A stretch of DNA of 64,000 bases from Akanthomyces muscarius (taxonomy: Eukaryota > Ascomycota > Sordariomycetes > Hypocreales > Cordycipitaceae): assembly GCF_028009165.1 (NCBI RefSeq), contig NC_079243.1, positions 3,348,001-3,412,000 of the forward strand, given 5' to 3'. Below, piece by piece: positions 54,740-64,000 of the stretch. Position 1 is the first letter of the stretch. The number at the start of each line of letters is the position of its first letter. A program made the position numbers and the translations under genes. Under the pieces are notes generated by a model that made no database searches, was not told the origin of the DNA, and saw only the letters and a list, made by a program, of their open reading frames with translations.

Positions 54740-56647
54740 TCACATCTCACCACCTGACGCTTCGTAGTCACTCAGCTCCTCATCACCATCCCACACGAGA
54801 CTGTCCGTCACGATCGTCTCCGCTTCCGAGTCTGGCAGCTCATCCCCAGCCTCGTCACTATTCCAGCCCACGTCTTCCTGCCGCCGCCGCTGCTGCTGCT
54901 GCTGCAGCCAGAGCCCCCAATCCCACTCCGAATCCAGCTCCACGTTCTGATACGACTGCCACGCCTCTGCTCTCAGCGCCGCTTCGCCGCCGACGTCTGG
55001 CGGCAGCCCGCTCGTCAGGACATCATTCACAAAGCCCACCCAGCCCTCTCGGTCGTCCACATCCGGCACAACCACCGCATCGTCGCCGGTTTGCCGCGGA
55101 GGCACCATGTATCCCCGGCTCATCTCATCCTCCAGCGAGGACGTGGCACGGCTGCCCGTCTCGCCGTCGCCGTCCTCGCTCGCGGAGGAGTAGTCGTCCG
55201 TCTCGCCGCACCACGCCATGGCGCGCAGCCGCTCGTCCTCGTCCTCGTCGAGGATCCGCTGCCTCTCGACCGGCGCGAGCTCGTCGAAGCGCTTCTTGAG
55301 GACGTGCCGCGACCGCCAGTGGTGGTTCGTGTCCGCGTGCGCCAGCGCCGCCTCGTCGTCCGAGATGTGCATTTCCGCCTCGGACGGCACCAGGTTCTCC
55401 CCCGTGCTCCAGTCCACGTACCCCCACATCATCATGGCCACGAGGTGCGCGTCGAGCTCCAGACCCCGCGCCACGGCCTCGACGGGCACCAGCTCGTCCG
55501 GCCGCTGGAGGTGCCGCTGGCCCTGGCCCCAGCCCTCGAGGTGCACCTTGCCCACCTCGCCGTACGGCACGCCGTGGATGCTGCTCCCAAAATACTCGCT
55601 GCTCCAGTGGTAGGCGCCGCGGACGTGCGGGTCGGCCGGCGAGGGCGCCGCCTGAAAGTCGTAGCGCACCTTGAGGGCGAGGATCTCGCCGAGGCGAGTG
55701 AAGCGCTTCCGCATGAGCAGCTGCCAGAGAGGGTAGAGACCCTTCTGCCCCATCATCAGGTGGAGGAGCTCGTAGGTGTTGGGCCCGTATATCGGGTCGT
55801 TGAAGTGCATGCCGAGCTTGACAAAGAGCAGCTGCGCGTTGTAGAGGTCCGTGTCGGCCCAGCTTTCCCTGTTGCGCAGAAGGGCGGCGCGCTGCACGCT
55901 CGTGGGGATGTCGAGACACAGCCAGAGCTTGAGGAGTGTCGAGTGCATCGAAGCCGGCGTGCGGTGCCCGTTTCGTGCCAGGATTGCGCGGATCTCCCGA
56001 CAGTACCGGTCGCGGCCGACGACAAGCTGGAGATATCTGAGACCGGGAATGGCGCGAACTTGCCCTGCCTTTTCAGCATCGACAGTGTGGCCGGGGTCGC
56101 TGGACGCCTCGTGATTCTTGGCGTCGCGTTTGTCTGTAGTTGTTTCGTACTGGTAGCCCCAAGTTCGGCCCGCCGGATCGGCAATGAGATGGCGCTTGTA
56201 CAAACGAAAGTCGAATATCCTCCCCGCCTCGGGTGCTTTGTGGGCGATCCAAGCACGGACGCTGGCAGACATGTATTGGTTGACGGCCTCGTGGAAGGCT
56301 CTGCTCGCCCTGTACAGTGACACAATGTCACCCGGGCTCAAGTACTTGCCAATCTCGACAGCCAGCTCCGAACTGTGGCACAGCAGCGTGAGAACATCTT
56401 TTTGTACAAGATCTGGTTCGTGCTTCTCGGGGGAGACCTTGGCAGGGTTTCTCGTGGGATACGGATCCTGGCTGTGAAAGTAGCGCCGCAGGTCTTTGTC
56501 CGTGAACTTGAATCGCTGAATATGGGCGCCGTCAACAATGTGCTTGACATGGTGAATGGGTGAGGTGGTGCCGGGCGATTGATCGAAGCTCTCCGGTGAG
56601 AAGGCCTCCGGATCCCGTAAGGAAAGTTCTGGAGTGGAAGGGCTCAT
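54740..56647 (-). CDS. F-box-like domain protein, fungal-specific
   Basis: A single-exon gene of 635 residues; ATG 56647 gives MSPSTPELSLRDPEAFSPES. An F-box-like segment lies at about residues 80-125 (LAVEIGKYLSPGDIVSLYRA then SRAFHEAVNQYM). A conserved helical body follows (YLQLVVGRDRYCREIRAILA, LLFVKLGMHFNDPIYGPNTY, MMMWGYVDWSTGEN). The C-terminal 170 residues are acidic and disordered, with a polyglutamine run from a CTG/CAG tract at about 54889-54907. An F-box would connect substrates to SCF ubiquitin ligase through Skp1, but the match is loose, so the function is tentative. Codon use is strongly GC3-biased, which creates a long false open frame on the opposite strand (55091-56320). Confidence 0.85.
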   Translation of the reverse strand: MSPSTPELSLRDPEAFSPESFDQSPGTTSPIHHVKHIVDGAHIQRFKFTDKDLRRYFHSQDPYPTRNPAKVSPEKHEPDLVQKDVLTLLCHSSELAVEIGKYLSPGDIVSLYRASRAFHEAVNQYMSASVRAWIAHKAPEAGRIFDFRLYKRHLIADPAGRTWGYQYETTTDKRDAKNHEASSDPGHTVDAEKAGQVRAIPGLRYLQLVVGRDRYCREIRAILARNGHRTPASMHSTLLKLWLCLDIPTSVQRAALLRNRESWADTDLYNAQLLFVKLGMHFNDPIYGPNTYELLHLMMGQKGLYPLWQLLMRKRFTRLGEILALKVRYDFQAAPSPADPHVRGAYHWSSEYFGSSIHGVPYGEVGKVHLEGWGQGQRHLQRPDELVPVEAVARGLELDAHLVAMMMWGYVDWSTGENLVPSEAEMHISDDEAALAHADTNHHWRSRHVLKKRFDELAPVERQRILDEDEDERLRAMAWCGETDDYSSASEDGDGETGSRATSSLEDEMSRGYMVPPRQTGDDAVVVPDVDDREGWVGFVNDVLTSGLPPDVGGEAALRAEAWQSYQNVELDSEWDWGLWLQQQQQRRRQEDVGWNSDEAGDELPDSEAETIVTDSLVWDGDEELSDYEASGGEM

Positions 56648-57099
56648 GGCGGTATGGGACGCCTGATTTCTAGCGCACAAAGTGATTTCGCCGGCGATTT
56701 CTCGCTTTTAAAATTGAACGAAGCGAGAATCGAAAAAGTGACAATGTTTGGTAGGCTAAGTGAAGGATGGCGGTGGTGGCTCCGACTGTTTGCGCCTTGC
56801 ACGTGAATGAGTCGTTCTGAGGACCATGTGAGCGCGCCCAGTCAGTTGATACCCAGCGGTAGTAGTTCTGAGGCGGCGCATAGTAGGGTAAGTGAAAGAC
56901 TTTTCATTCGTGTTTGAATATGTAGAAACAGAGCAAAACCAAGTATGCTGAAAAACGGTAGAAATAGGCACAGCGTAGTGCAGCCCTAACCGCAGCAAGA
57001 GATCCGAAGTTCGTCATCCATCTGCTTCCAAAAACGCCAGGATTCCCTTGTCTCCTCATCCTATGAAGATCGAATATTCCTCACCAGTCTCAACCGGAC
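56648..57099. other. Spacer, F-box-like gene promoter to HAT2 3' end
   Basis: A 452-bp stretch containing the upstream region of the F-box-like gene and the HAT2 3' UTR. Nothing else was seen. Confidence 0.6.
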
Positions 57100-58684
57100 C
57101 TATCGGTCAAGCTCGTCCACAGGCAACTCGCCATCATCCTTGCCGACAATGGCCTCAGCAACCTTCCAGATCTGCAAAAGATTATCTTCAGCGGCACTAG
57201 CCACCAGCCACGGCTCGTTGCGGTTCCAGCTGAAGTCAGCAAGGTGATTCGTGTGGCCGCCGTGCATGAAGAGCCTGTGGAGTCGTGTTAGCAGTAGAAG
57301 CTTTAAGTGAGAAGAGCAATACTCACAATTCTGGGGGACCATCGTCGAGGTCATCAGGAAGCTGTTCTTCACCCACGCGAGACAGGTCCCAGAAGATGAT
57401 GCGTCTGTCGTAGCTTCCGCTACCCAAGATACCAGCTTCATTGGGGTGCCATGACAGTGACGTGACGGCGTCGTTGTGACCCTCTAGAGTATGCACCTTT
57501 TCCTTAACATTACGAAGATCCCAGATACCAATCGTCTTGTCAGCAGAGGCAGTGGCCACTAGGACCTCAGAGTTAGGGTTGAAAGCCAGGGCGTTGATAG
57601 CGTCCAAGTGTCCGCCTTTCGCGACTACTGCGGCTTTGCTCATGTCGCCATGACGTGTGTCGACGATTTGCAGTGTTTGGTCGTCGGAAACTGAACCAAT
57701 GAAACTCTTGGAGATGGGGTGGTATTGGACATCGTTGACGACTTGGGTATGGTGTGTGTAGCGACGGGAAGGCTTGAGAATTTTGACATCAGACTCAAGT
57801 TTCTTCAGGTCCCTGCGAACAATTAGCACAAAACTTCAGCACAGTTCTAGGCAGCACACATACCAAAGGCACATGGTTCTGTCCTCGCTTCCTGAGGCCA
57901 AGCAACCCACATCGTGGGGGCTCCAGGCCAGACCAAAGCCCTCAGCCTTGTGGCCGATCAGCTCAACTTGGGCATTGATCTTGCCGGATGACGTGGGCTG
58001 TAGTGGGTGCTTTGTGCGATCAAAAATCAGAATTTTTCCATCGACACAGAGCGTAGCAACGATATCCGGGTTCTGAGGCTGGTAGCGCGCCTTGTTGACC
58101 TCGCCGGGGTGCTCAATCTTCTGGACAATATCGCATTTGATTGCAGCCACGTCCCCCGCTTTGCCATAACCTCCGATCTCGCCACGGTCTTCGTCAAAAT
58201 CGCTTGGGTTCGGCTCGAGCGCTTTGGGAATCTGAACATCGGCGAATTGCAAAAAGTTGGCGCTCTCGTCGGACGTGTGGGTTCCGAGCAGCAGGCGGTG
58301 CATGCGAAAGTTTTTGTCCTTGGGTTCCTTGACATCGGGGAACCATTGGACCGTAAGCGTAGGCCACGTAAGGGCCGTGCTACCTAATGTTAGGAAGAAA
58401 CAGATGAATACTGGTGGCGCTCACGTACCCAAGAATCATGTCATACAAGAACGGGCTGTTCTTCTTCCAGGTCTTGTACTCTACAGGGCAGGTTAGCCTG
58501 GTGGCGTCGATGCATCAGTACGATGGGAGAAAAGTATATACCCTCGTTGATGAGCCTTTCGCCCTGGTCGTCTTCCTCATCGTGTGTCATGTCGACTGCA
58601 ACATGCGTTAGAAGAATTATCTTGAAGCTCAGAACCTGGCTGCATACCATCAACGTCGGGGTCCATGCTTGGGGGAGGTGCCAT
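57100..58684 (-). CDS. HAT2: HAT2/RbAp48-type WD40 histone chaperone
   Basis: Six exons, 58684-58648, 58595-58542, 58480-58429, 58379-57864, 57812-57327 and 57274-57100, give 439 residues. At intron 3 the acceptor is GGTAG before CACGG; the nearer TTAG would cause a stop. The N-terminus is acidic (DMTHDEEDDQGERLINEEYK), then KNSPFLYDMILGTALTWPTL, the histone-H4-binding helix region of the RbAp46/48 family. Seven WD40 blades follow (HKAEGFGLAWSPHDVGCLAS, FNPNSEVLVATASADKTIGI, HPNEAGILGSGSYDRRIIFW). The product is the HAT1 partner that acetylates free H4 at K5/K12; p48 homologues also serve in CAF-1 or PRC2. HAT2 is preferred over CAC3 because of close overall resemblance. It is divergent from XRN1. 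Confidence 0.94.
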
Positions 58685-59624
58685 GATGCACTAGTATAAC
58701 GAGTCGACGTGGTCAGGCAAGCTAAGAAAATGCTAGCTCGATGCTTGAAGCACTGCAGAGGCAGATTTATTCTTGAGGTGGCCGAGACGTAGCTGTAGTT
58801 GGTGCAAGCTCTGAAAGGCGAGAGGCACGCGTCGCGCGTAAAGTGACAGGCAGCCCGAGCTCTCTAGCTGGTGGGGGCTCAGGGCGGTGGCCACTGGGCA
58901 GGTTGGCAGGGGACAAGCAGGGTGGCAGGTTGGCGGGGAGAGGCTGAGGACCAAGAGCGTCGGTATGTAACTACCCAGGGAGGTACATAGTAGGTAGTAG
59001 AAGCTTAGTCATGACAGCGCATAGCCAACTCATCGCTAGGTAGGCGGGTAGGTACCTAGGTACCGATCAGTAGGTAGCTAGGTGATCTCGACGCCACAGT
59101 GAGTAGTGGAGGTAAGTACAGCATACATGGATGGATAGAAAATGCTCTGCAAATGGACCGCCGAATCTGGCGCCACTCAAGTACCGCCTACCGAAACACT
59201 GCCCTCCACAGCAACCTCGTCGTAATAAGGTAAGCTAAGGCAAGTAGCAAGCAGGCAAACAGGCTGCGCGCCCACAGTTCTACTGCCCCTCAGACAGACC
59301 AAACCCAAACGGCCATCCGTGGCGCGAGTGACTCTTCTTCCCACATACAAAGGAAGTACGAGCAGATTGCGTTACACGCCCGCCAATATTGAGTGTAACA
59401 CAGTGTTGCCCTTTTCAAGCTGTCCGTATTTAATGCACGCCCTTGCTCTTTTTTCCTCCATCACTGCAACGCACCGCAATTGATCTCTTTGCAACCACAT
59501 CCCAGCGACCTTCAATTTTCCTGTTTTACTCTTCGACGTCGTACGCAACCAGAACAATACGACGACAGTGCCTACAATTTAGACCATCTCATTCGCGGCA
59601 TAATTGTGCCTGAGCGCTGTCATC
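58685..59624. other. Divergent HAT2/XRN1 promoter region
   Basis: A 0.94 kb spacer with a dense patch of CTAGGTAGG/GGTACCTAGGTACC motifs at 58980-59080 and a pyrimidine-rich leader before XRN1. No gene is present. Confidence 0.6.
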
Positions 59625-62600
59625 ATGGGGTAAGTGACCCGGCGCGCGGTCTTATTGTTACAATGCGTGGCTGACCTTTGGATAGTGTGCCCAAATTCTT
59701 TCGATGGCTCTCCGAGCGGTATCCTCCAATCTCGCAACTCATTGCGGAAAACAGAATACCCGAGTTTGACTGCCTTTATGTACGATATACCCTCAACGCT
59801 CATTAGCACTGATGGCTAACTCGCCGAACAGCTCGACATGAACGGTATCATCCACAACTGCACGCACAAAGATGCCGGAGAAGATACGACCTTCCGTCTG
59901 AGCGAAGAGGAGATGTTTATTCGCATCTTCAACTACATCGAACATCTCTTTGGCAAGATTAAGCCGAAACAGCTCTTCTTCATGGCCATTGACGGTGTCG
60001 CGCCTCGCGCTAAAATGAATCAGCAACGAGCTCGTCGGTTCCGTACCGCGCTTGAGGTAGAAAATGCCCGTGAAAAGGCCATCAAGGAAGGCGTCGAGAT
60101 GCCTAAAGAAGAGCCGTTTGACAGCAACTGTATCACACCAGGTATGTAATTTCTCAGTCGCCCATCGACTTTGTCTGGAGTTGGAAGCTCATCTTTCTAC
60201 AGGAACCGAATTTATGGCGAAACTGTCTCGACAATTACAATACTTTGTCAACAAGAAGGTCTCCGAAGATACCGATTGGCAGGGCTGCGAAATTGTCCTG
60301 TCTGGACACGAAGTGCCCGGCGAGGGTGAGCACAAGATCATGGAATACATCCGAAATGCCAAATCGCAACCAGGCTACGACCCCAACGTGCGACACTGCC
60401 TGTATGGCCTTGATGCCGATTTGATTATGCTGGGACTTCTCAGTCACGATCCTCACTTTTCACTGCTTCGTGAAGAAGTCACGTTCGGTAGAGCGTCCAA
60501 GAATAAGTCGAAGGAGCTTGAACACCAGAATTTCTTCCTGCTACACCTGTGCATGGTCAGGGAATACCTGGAAATGGAGTTCCAGGAACTAAAGCACAAT
60601 CGAGACCTCGGCTTCGAGTTTGACCTGGAGCGTGTCATTGACGATTTTATCCTTATGGCGTTCTTCGTTGGCAATGATTTCTTGCCAAACCTTCCCGGGC
60701 TGCATATCAATGAAGGTGCGCTCGCTGACATGTTCGAAATCTATAAGCGAATTCTGCCGGATGAAGGAGGCTACCTACATGAGAATGGTGTTCTCAACAT
60801 CAAGCGCGCGCTTCGGATGATTGGAGAGCTCGGAAAGGTCGAGCTTAAGCAGTTCGAGCACGACGTAGCTGACGAGAAATGGTTCGCTTCGAAGCAGATG
60901 GAGAAGAAGCTGCAGAACACAGCCACTGCTTCCACCGCAAAGACGTCCAAAAGTGGACAGCGAATCATCACCACAACTCAACGAGATCTCTGGAAACAAA
61001 AGATTCGCCCATACGTCTCTAAACGCTCGGACGAGGCCCTGGACCTTGGTAAAGATTTGAGTGCGGCCGATAAGAAGTTCGCACAAGAAATTGCCGACGC
61101 CATGCATCTTGATTGGTCTACAAAAGAGGATGACAATGGATTCCGACATCTTGTACTCTCATTCCCTGCCAAGCCAGCGGGCGATAACGACGATGATGAG
61201 GATGAAGAAGAAGGCAATCTTGCAGCTTATCGCGTTATCAAAACATACGACAAGGCTGTAGTGGTAAATGACTCTAGCGAGGCTTCTCAGGAGGAATATG
61301 AGAAGCTGTATCAGGTTAAGTACCAAGGTTGGAAGACTAAGTACTACCTGCAAAAGTTTCCCGAGTGGGAATCTACTGCCTACTCTGACGAGCAAAGGAA
61401 CCTCTGCGAAAACTACGTCGAAGGTTTGCAATGGGTTCTTTTCTACTACTACCGCGGAATCGCCTCCTGGCCTTGGTTCTATAAGTACCATTACGCGCCT
61501 CTCATCTCCGATGTGGTCAAAGGTGCGAATGCGAAGCTCGTTTTTGAAAAAGGGCAGCCGTTCAAACCATACGAACAGCTTATGGGTGTCTTGCCAGACC
61601 GAAGCAAGAAGATTGTGCCCACGGCTTATCATGACCTTATGACGAACCCAAGCTCTCCCATCATTGACTTTTATCCGCGAGATTTCGACTTGGACATGAA
61701 CGGTAAGAAGATGGAATGGGAAGCCGTCGTCAAAATCCCCTTTATCGATGAGAACCGCCTGTTGACCGCCATGGCGACAAAGAATGCGCTACTCGGCGAC
61801 GACGAGAAGGCGCGCAATGGCTTTGGGGTTCCTCTCAAATTCACCTACTCGTCAGAAGTCAATTTTACGTACCCTTCCCCTCTTCCCGGCATCTTCCCCG
61901 ACGTACAGAACTGTCGCTGTATCGAGAACATCTTTGACCTGCCCAACATGGAGGGACTAGTCTACAAATCAGCTCTGACAGATGGTGCAAAGCTTAAGAT
62001 GGACGCCCTAGCAGGCTTCCCCTCCCTGCACACGCTCTCCCACACAGCACAGCTCATTGAAGGCTACGGCATCAACGTCTTCCAAGCGGACAGCCGCAAC
62101 CCGAGTGTGATTGTGACGCTTACTGGAACTGAGACACGCAGCAAGACGGAAACCTGGAGAGCAAGGCTAGGAAAGAAATGCTTTGTGGGATATCCTTTCC
62201 TCCAAGAAGCAAAGGTTGTCAAGGTCCAAGATGAACTTTTCACCTACGAACTCGGCGAAGATGGTGTGGAGGTCGTCATGAAGGACAACACAAACCGCGA
62301 CTCTGCAAATTTTGCCAAGGAAGCGGACTATCTCGAGAACTGGCACGCAAAACGCCTTGGTGTCACGATTGGTCAGGTTGAGTGCCTCGTTGGTGTCCAC
62401 ATGCTAAAGGGTCTTCTCAAAACTGAGGAAGGCGCTCTCATAAAGGAATATGCCGAAAACCCAAGTGTCCGAAGCATATATGCATCTCAGACTGTGGTTG
62501 ACGAGGTTATGAATGAGGACGAGCGGTTCCTCGAGAAGGCTGCCCTACCGGTTGAAGAAGAGTTTCCCCAAGGCACAAGAGCGTTCTTTCTCGGCGATTA

Positions 62601-63975
62601 TGCGTATGGCCGACCTCTCGAGATAACTGGCCATATCAATGGCAAAACGGAAATAGTAGTTTCGGTGCCGAAAACCAAGGAGCCCGAATTCTCGCGATCC
62701 ATCATCCGGAAGGCCGAGAGCGCAAATCCATACACACCATCTTTTGCCATTGCCAAGCAGCTTGGGGTTCATCCTTTGGTTCTTAGCAAAATCACGTCCT
62801 CCTTCCAGGTACTGACATCGGCCGGGTTGAAGCTGAATTTAGGGCTCAACCTGAAGTTCGAAGGCCGCAAGCTGAAGGTGCTTGGTTACTCACGCAAATC
62901 CAACACCGGCTGGGAGTTTAGTAATTTGGCTATTGAGCTTATTGCCAACTACATGGTTACATTCCCGGATTTCTTTGCCGCGGTGCAAAAGCATGCTCAG
63001 AAGAGTGACATCTACGACACCGATTTGTGGCCCGATCAAAGCGTCGCGTCTCAAAGGCTGAAAGATCTCTCTGCTTGGTTGAAGAAACAAGAAACAAGCA
63101 AATTCGAGAAGGTAACTTTGGATGCTGAGCAGCTTGACTCGGATATCGTCATGGCGCTGGCGCAAGTTGGTGAAGAAATATTTCGAGCGTCGCAGGATTC
63201 TGATATTCGCAAACTGCGCGGTGTTCCCCGCACAGCCTTGCTGAAGCCATCAGATGCTGAAATGGTACTTGGAAACCAAGCCTTCAAGCTTGGCGATCGC
63301 GTGACGTTTGTTGCCGCGGCTGGTAAGGTGCCTATCGCCACAAGAGGCACAGTGGTAGGCATTAGCCGCACCCCGACAGCACTTTTACTCGACGTTGTTT
63401 GGGATACATCATTTATGAGTGGAACGACATTGGGCGAACGTGCTCCCATGTTCCGCGGGCAGACCGTGCCAGCCTTGAGCGTTCTCAACACCACAAACCG
63501 TCAGGTACTCTCGGCCTCGAGCAAATCGCAGCAGCGACGCGCAGCAGCAGCCCCGAGCAAAACAACCGGTGGCTATGGCTCTATTGGTGTGCCACAGTAC
63601 AAGGACGCTCAAGCCCCTGCACCTCTCCGTGGCGGCTGGAGTGGCACTGTGAATGGAAAGCAGTCATCTAGTCGAGGCCACGGCCGTGGCGGTGCCAACG
63701 GCGAGCCGAAGCTCCTGCACAGCACCATGGTCTACCGCGATGGACCCCATGGCAGCTCACAGAGTACCGGGCAAGGCGCTCGGGGCCGCGCTGGCCACCG
63801 TGGTGGTGCAGCCATTGGGCAGAACGGTGAGCAAAAGTACGGAAACGTGCCGCCTCCGGCAAACTTGGACGCTTCACGGGGTGGCCGAGGCCGTGGTCGA
63901 GGCAATCGGGGAAGGGGACACGGCAACCGCGGACGAGGGGGCGCTGCTGGCAACCAAGAAGCCAAGACAGCATAG
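59625..63975 (+). CDS. XRN1: XRN1 5'-3' exoribonuclease
   Basis: Four exons, 59625-59629 (only ATGGG), 59686-59779, 59832-60141 and 60203-63975, give 1393 residues. The tiny first exon joins to give MGVPKFFRWLSERYPPISQL, the invariant XRN start. Catalytic acids are visible: Asp35 in YLDMNGIIHNC, the Glu pair in PGEGEHKIMEYIR and the Asp pair in YGLDADLIMLGL. CR2, the PAZ/Tudor-like, winged-helix and SH3-like segments fill the middle. The C-terminal 130 residues are Arg/Gly-rich (GRGRGNRGRGHGNRGRG), a probable RNA-binding or condensate-forming tail. The enzyme degrades decapped mRNA in the cytoplasm and P-bodies. The stop is at 63973-63975, so the gene is complete within the window. Confidence 0.97.
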
Positions 63976-64000
63976 CGAGGGATCGAAACTCGGGCGTACT

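Noticed and set aside
55091..56320. 409-codon plus-strand frame across the F-box-like gene
   Set aside because: Antisense shadow generated by strong GC3 bias; His/Val/Arg/Leu-rich with no recognisable domain.
1..64000. tRNA, rRNA, CRISPR or intact transposable elements
   Set aside because: None could be recognised by eye: no B-box-like GGTTCRANYCC in a foldable context, no transposase or reverse transcriptase frames, no long terminal repeats. A covariance-model search would be decisive.

Overview
This 64 kb window is nuclear DNA from a filamentous ascomycete. Genes carry short introns (48-90 bases) with GT..AG ends and CTAAC-type branch sites, and intergenic spacers are long. Protein sequences (MCM5, VPS54, UTP13, HAT2, SAD1) look like Sordariomycetes, and the secreted proteins and intergenic GGTACC/CCTAGG motifs suggest Hypocreales. 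The species cannot be named from the sequence alone. Nineteen protein genes and one NLR-type pseudogene are supported. Many exon structures below were rebuilt by hand from splice signals and reading phase.

Layout. 1-2.7 kb: 3' end of farnesyl diphosphate synthase, then an MFS transporter with a one-base frameshift. 2.7-14 kb is accessory-like: one small secreted protein gene (6831-7328), long gene-free spacers, and a decayed NACHT-WD40 (HET-E type) pseudogene at 10300-12523. 14-33.9 kb is a housekeeping block: VPS54, MCM5, an unrecognised conserved gene, UTP13, SAD1/USP39, a short displaced copy of the UTP13 3' end, a non-canonical eIF4E, LOC1 and a YheT-type alpha/beta hydrolase. 36-45.7 kb: CTK1/CDK12-type kinase, a Ser-rich hypothetical, a two-helix membrane microprotein, PMP3, and a secreted lysozyme-fold protein of bacterial look. 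45.7-51.1 kb is gene-poor. 51.1-64 kb: NRP1, an F-box-like gene, HAT2 and nearly all of XRN1.

Functional themes. There is no operon-like cluster. Several neighbours are divergent pairs sharing a promoter: VPS54/MCM5 (with twin MCB boxes), the 20621-22360 gene/UTP13, and HAT2/XRN1. RNA metabolism is strongly represented (UTP13, LOC1, SAD1, eIF4E-like, CTK1, NRP1, XRN1). No complete novel system was found. The most interesting items are the secreted lysozyme-fold gene, the NLR pseudogene with a preserved intron, the UTP13 fragment, the degenerate exonuclease domain in NRP1, and GGTACC-rich intergenic sequence.
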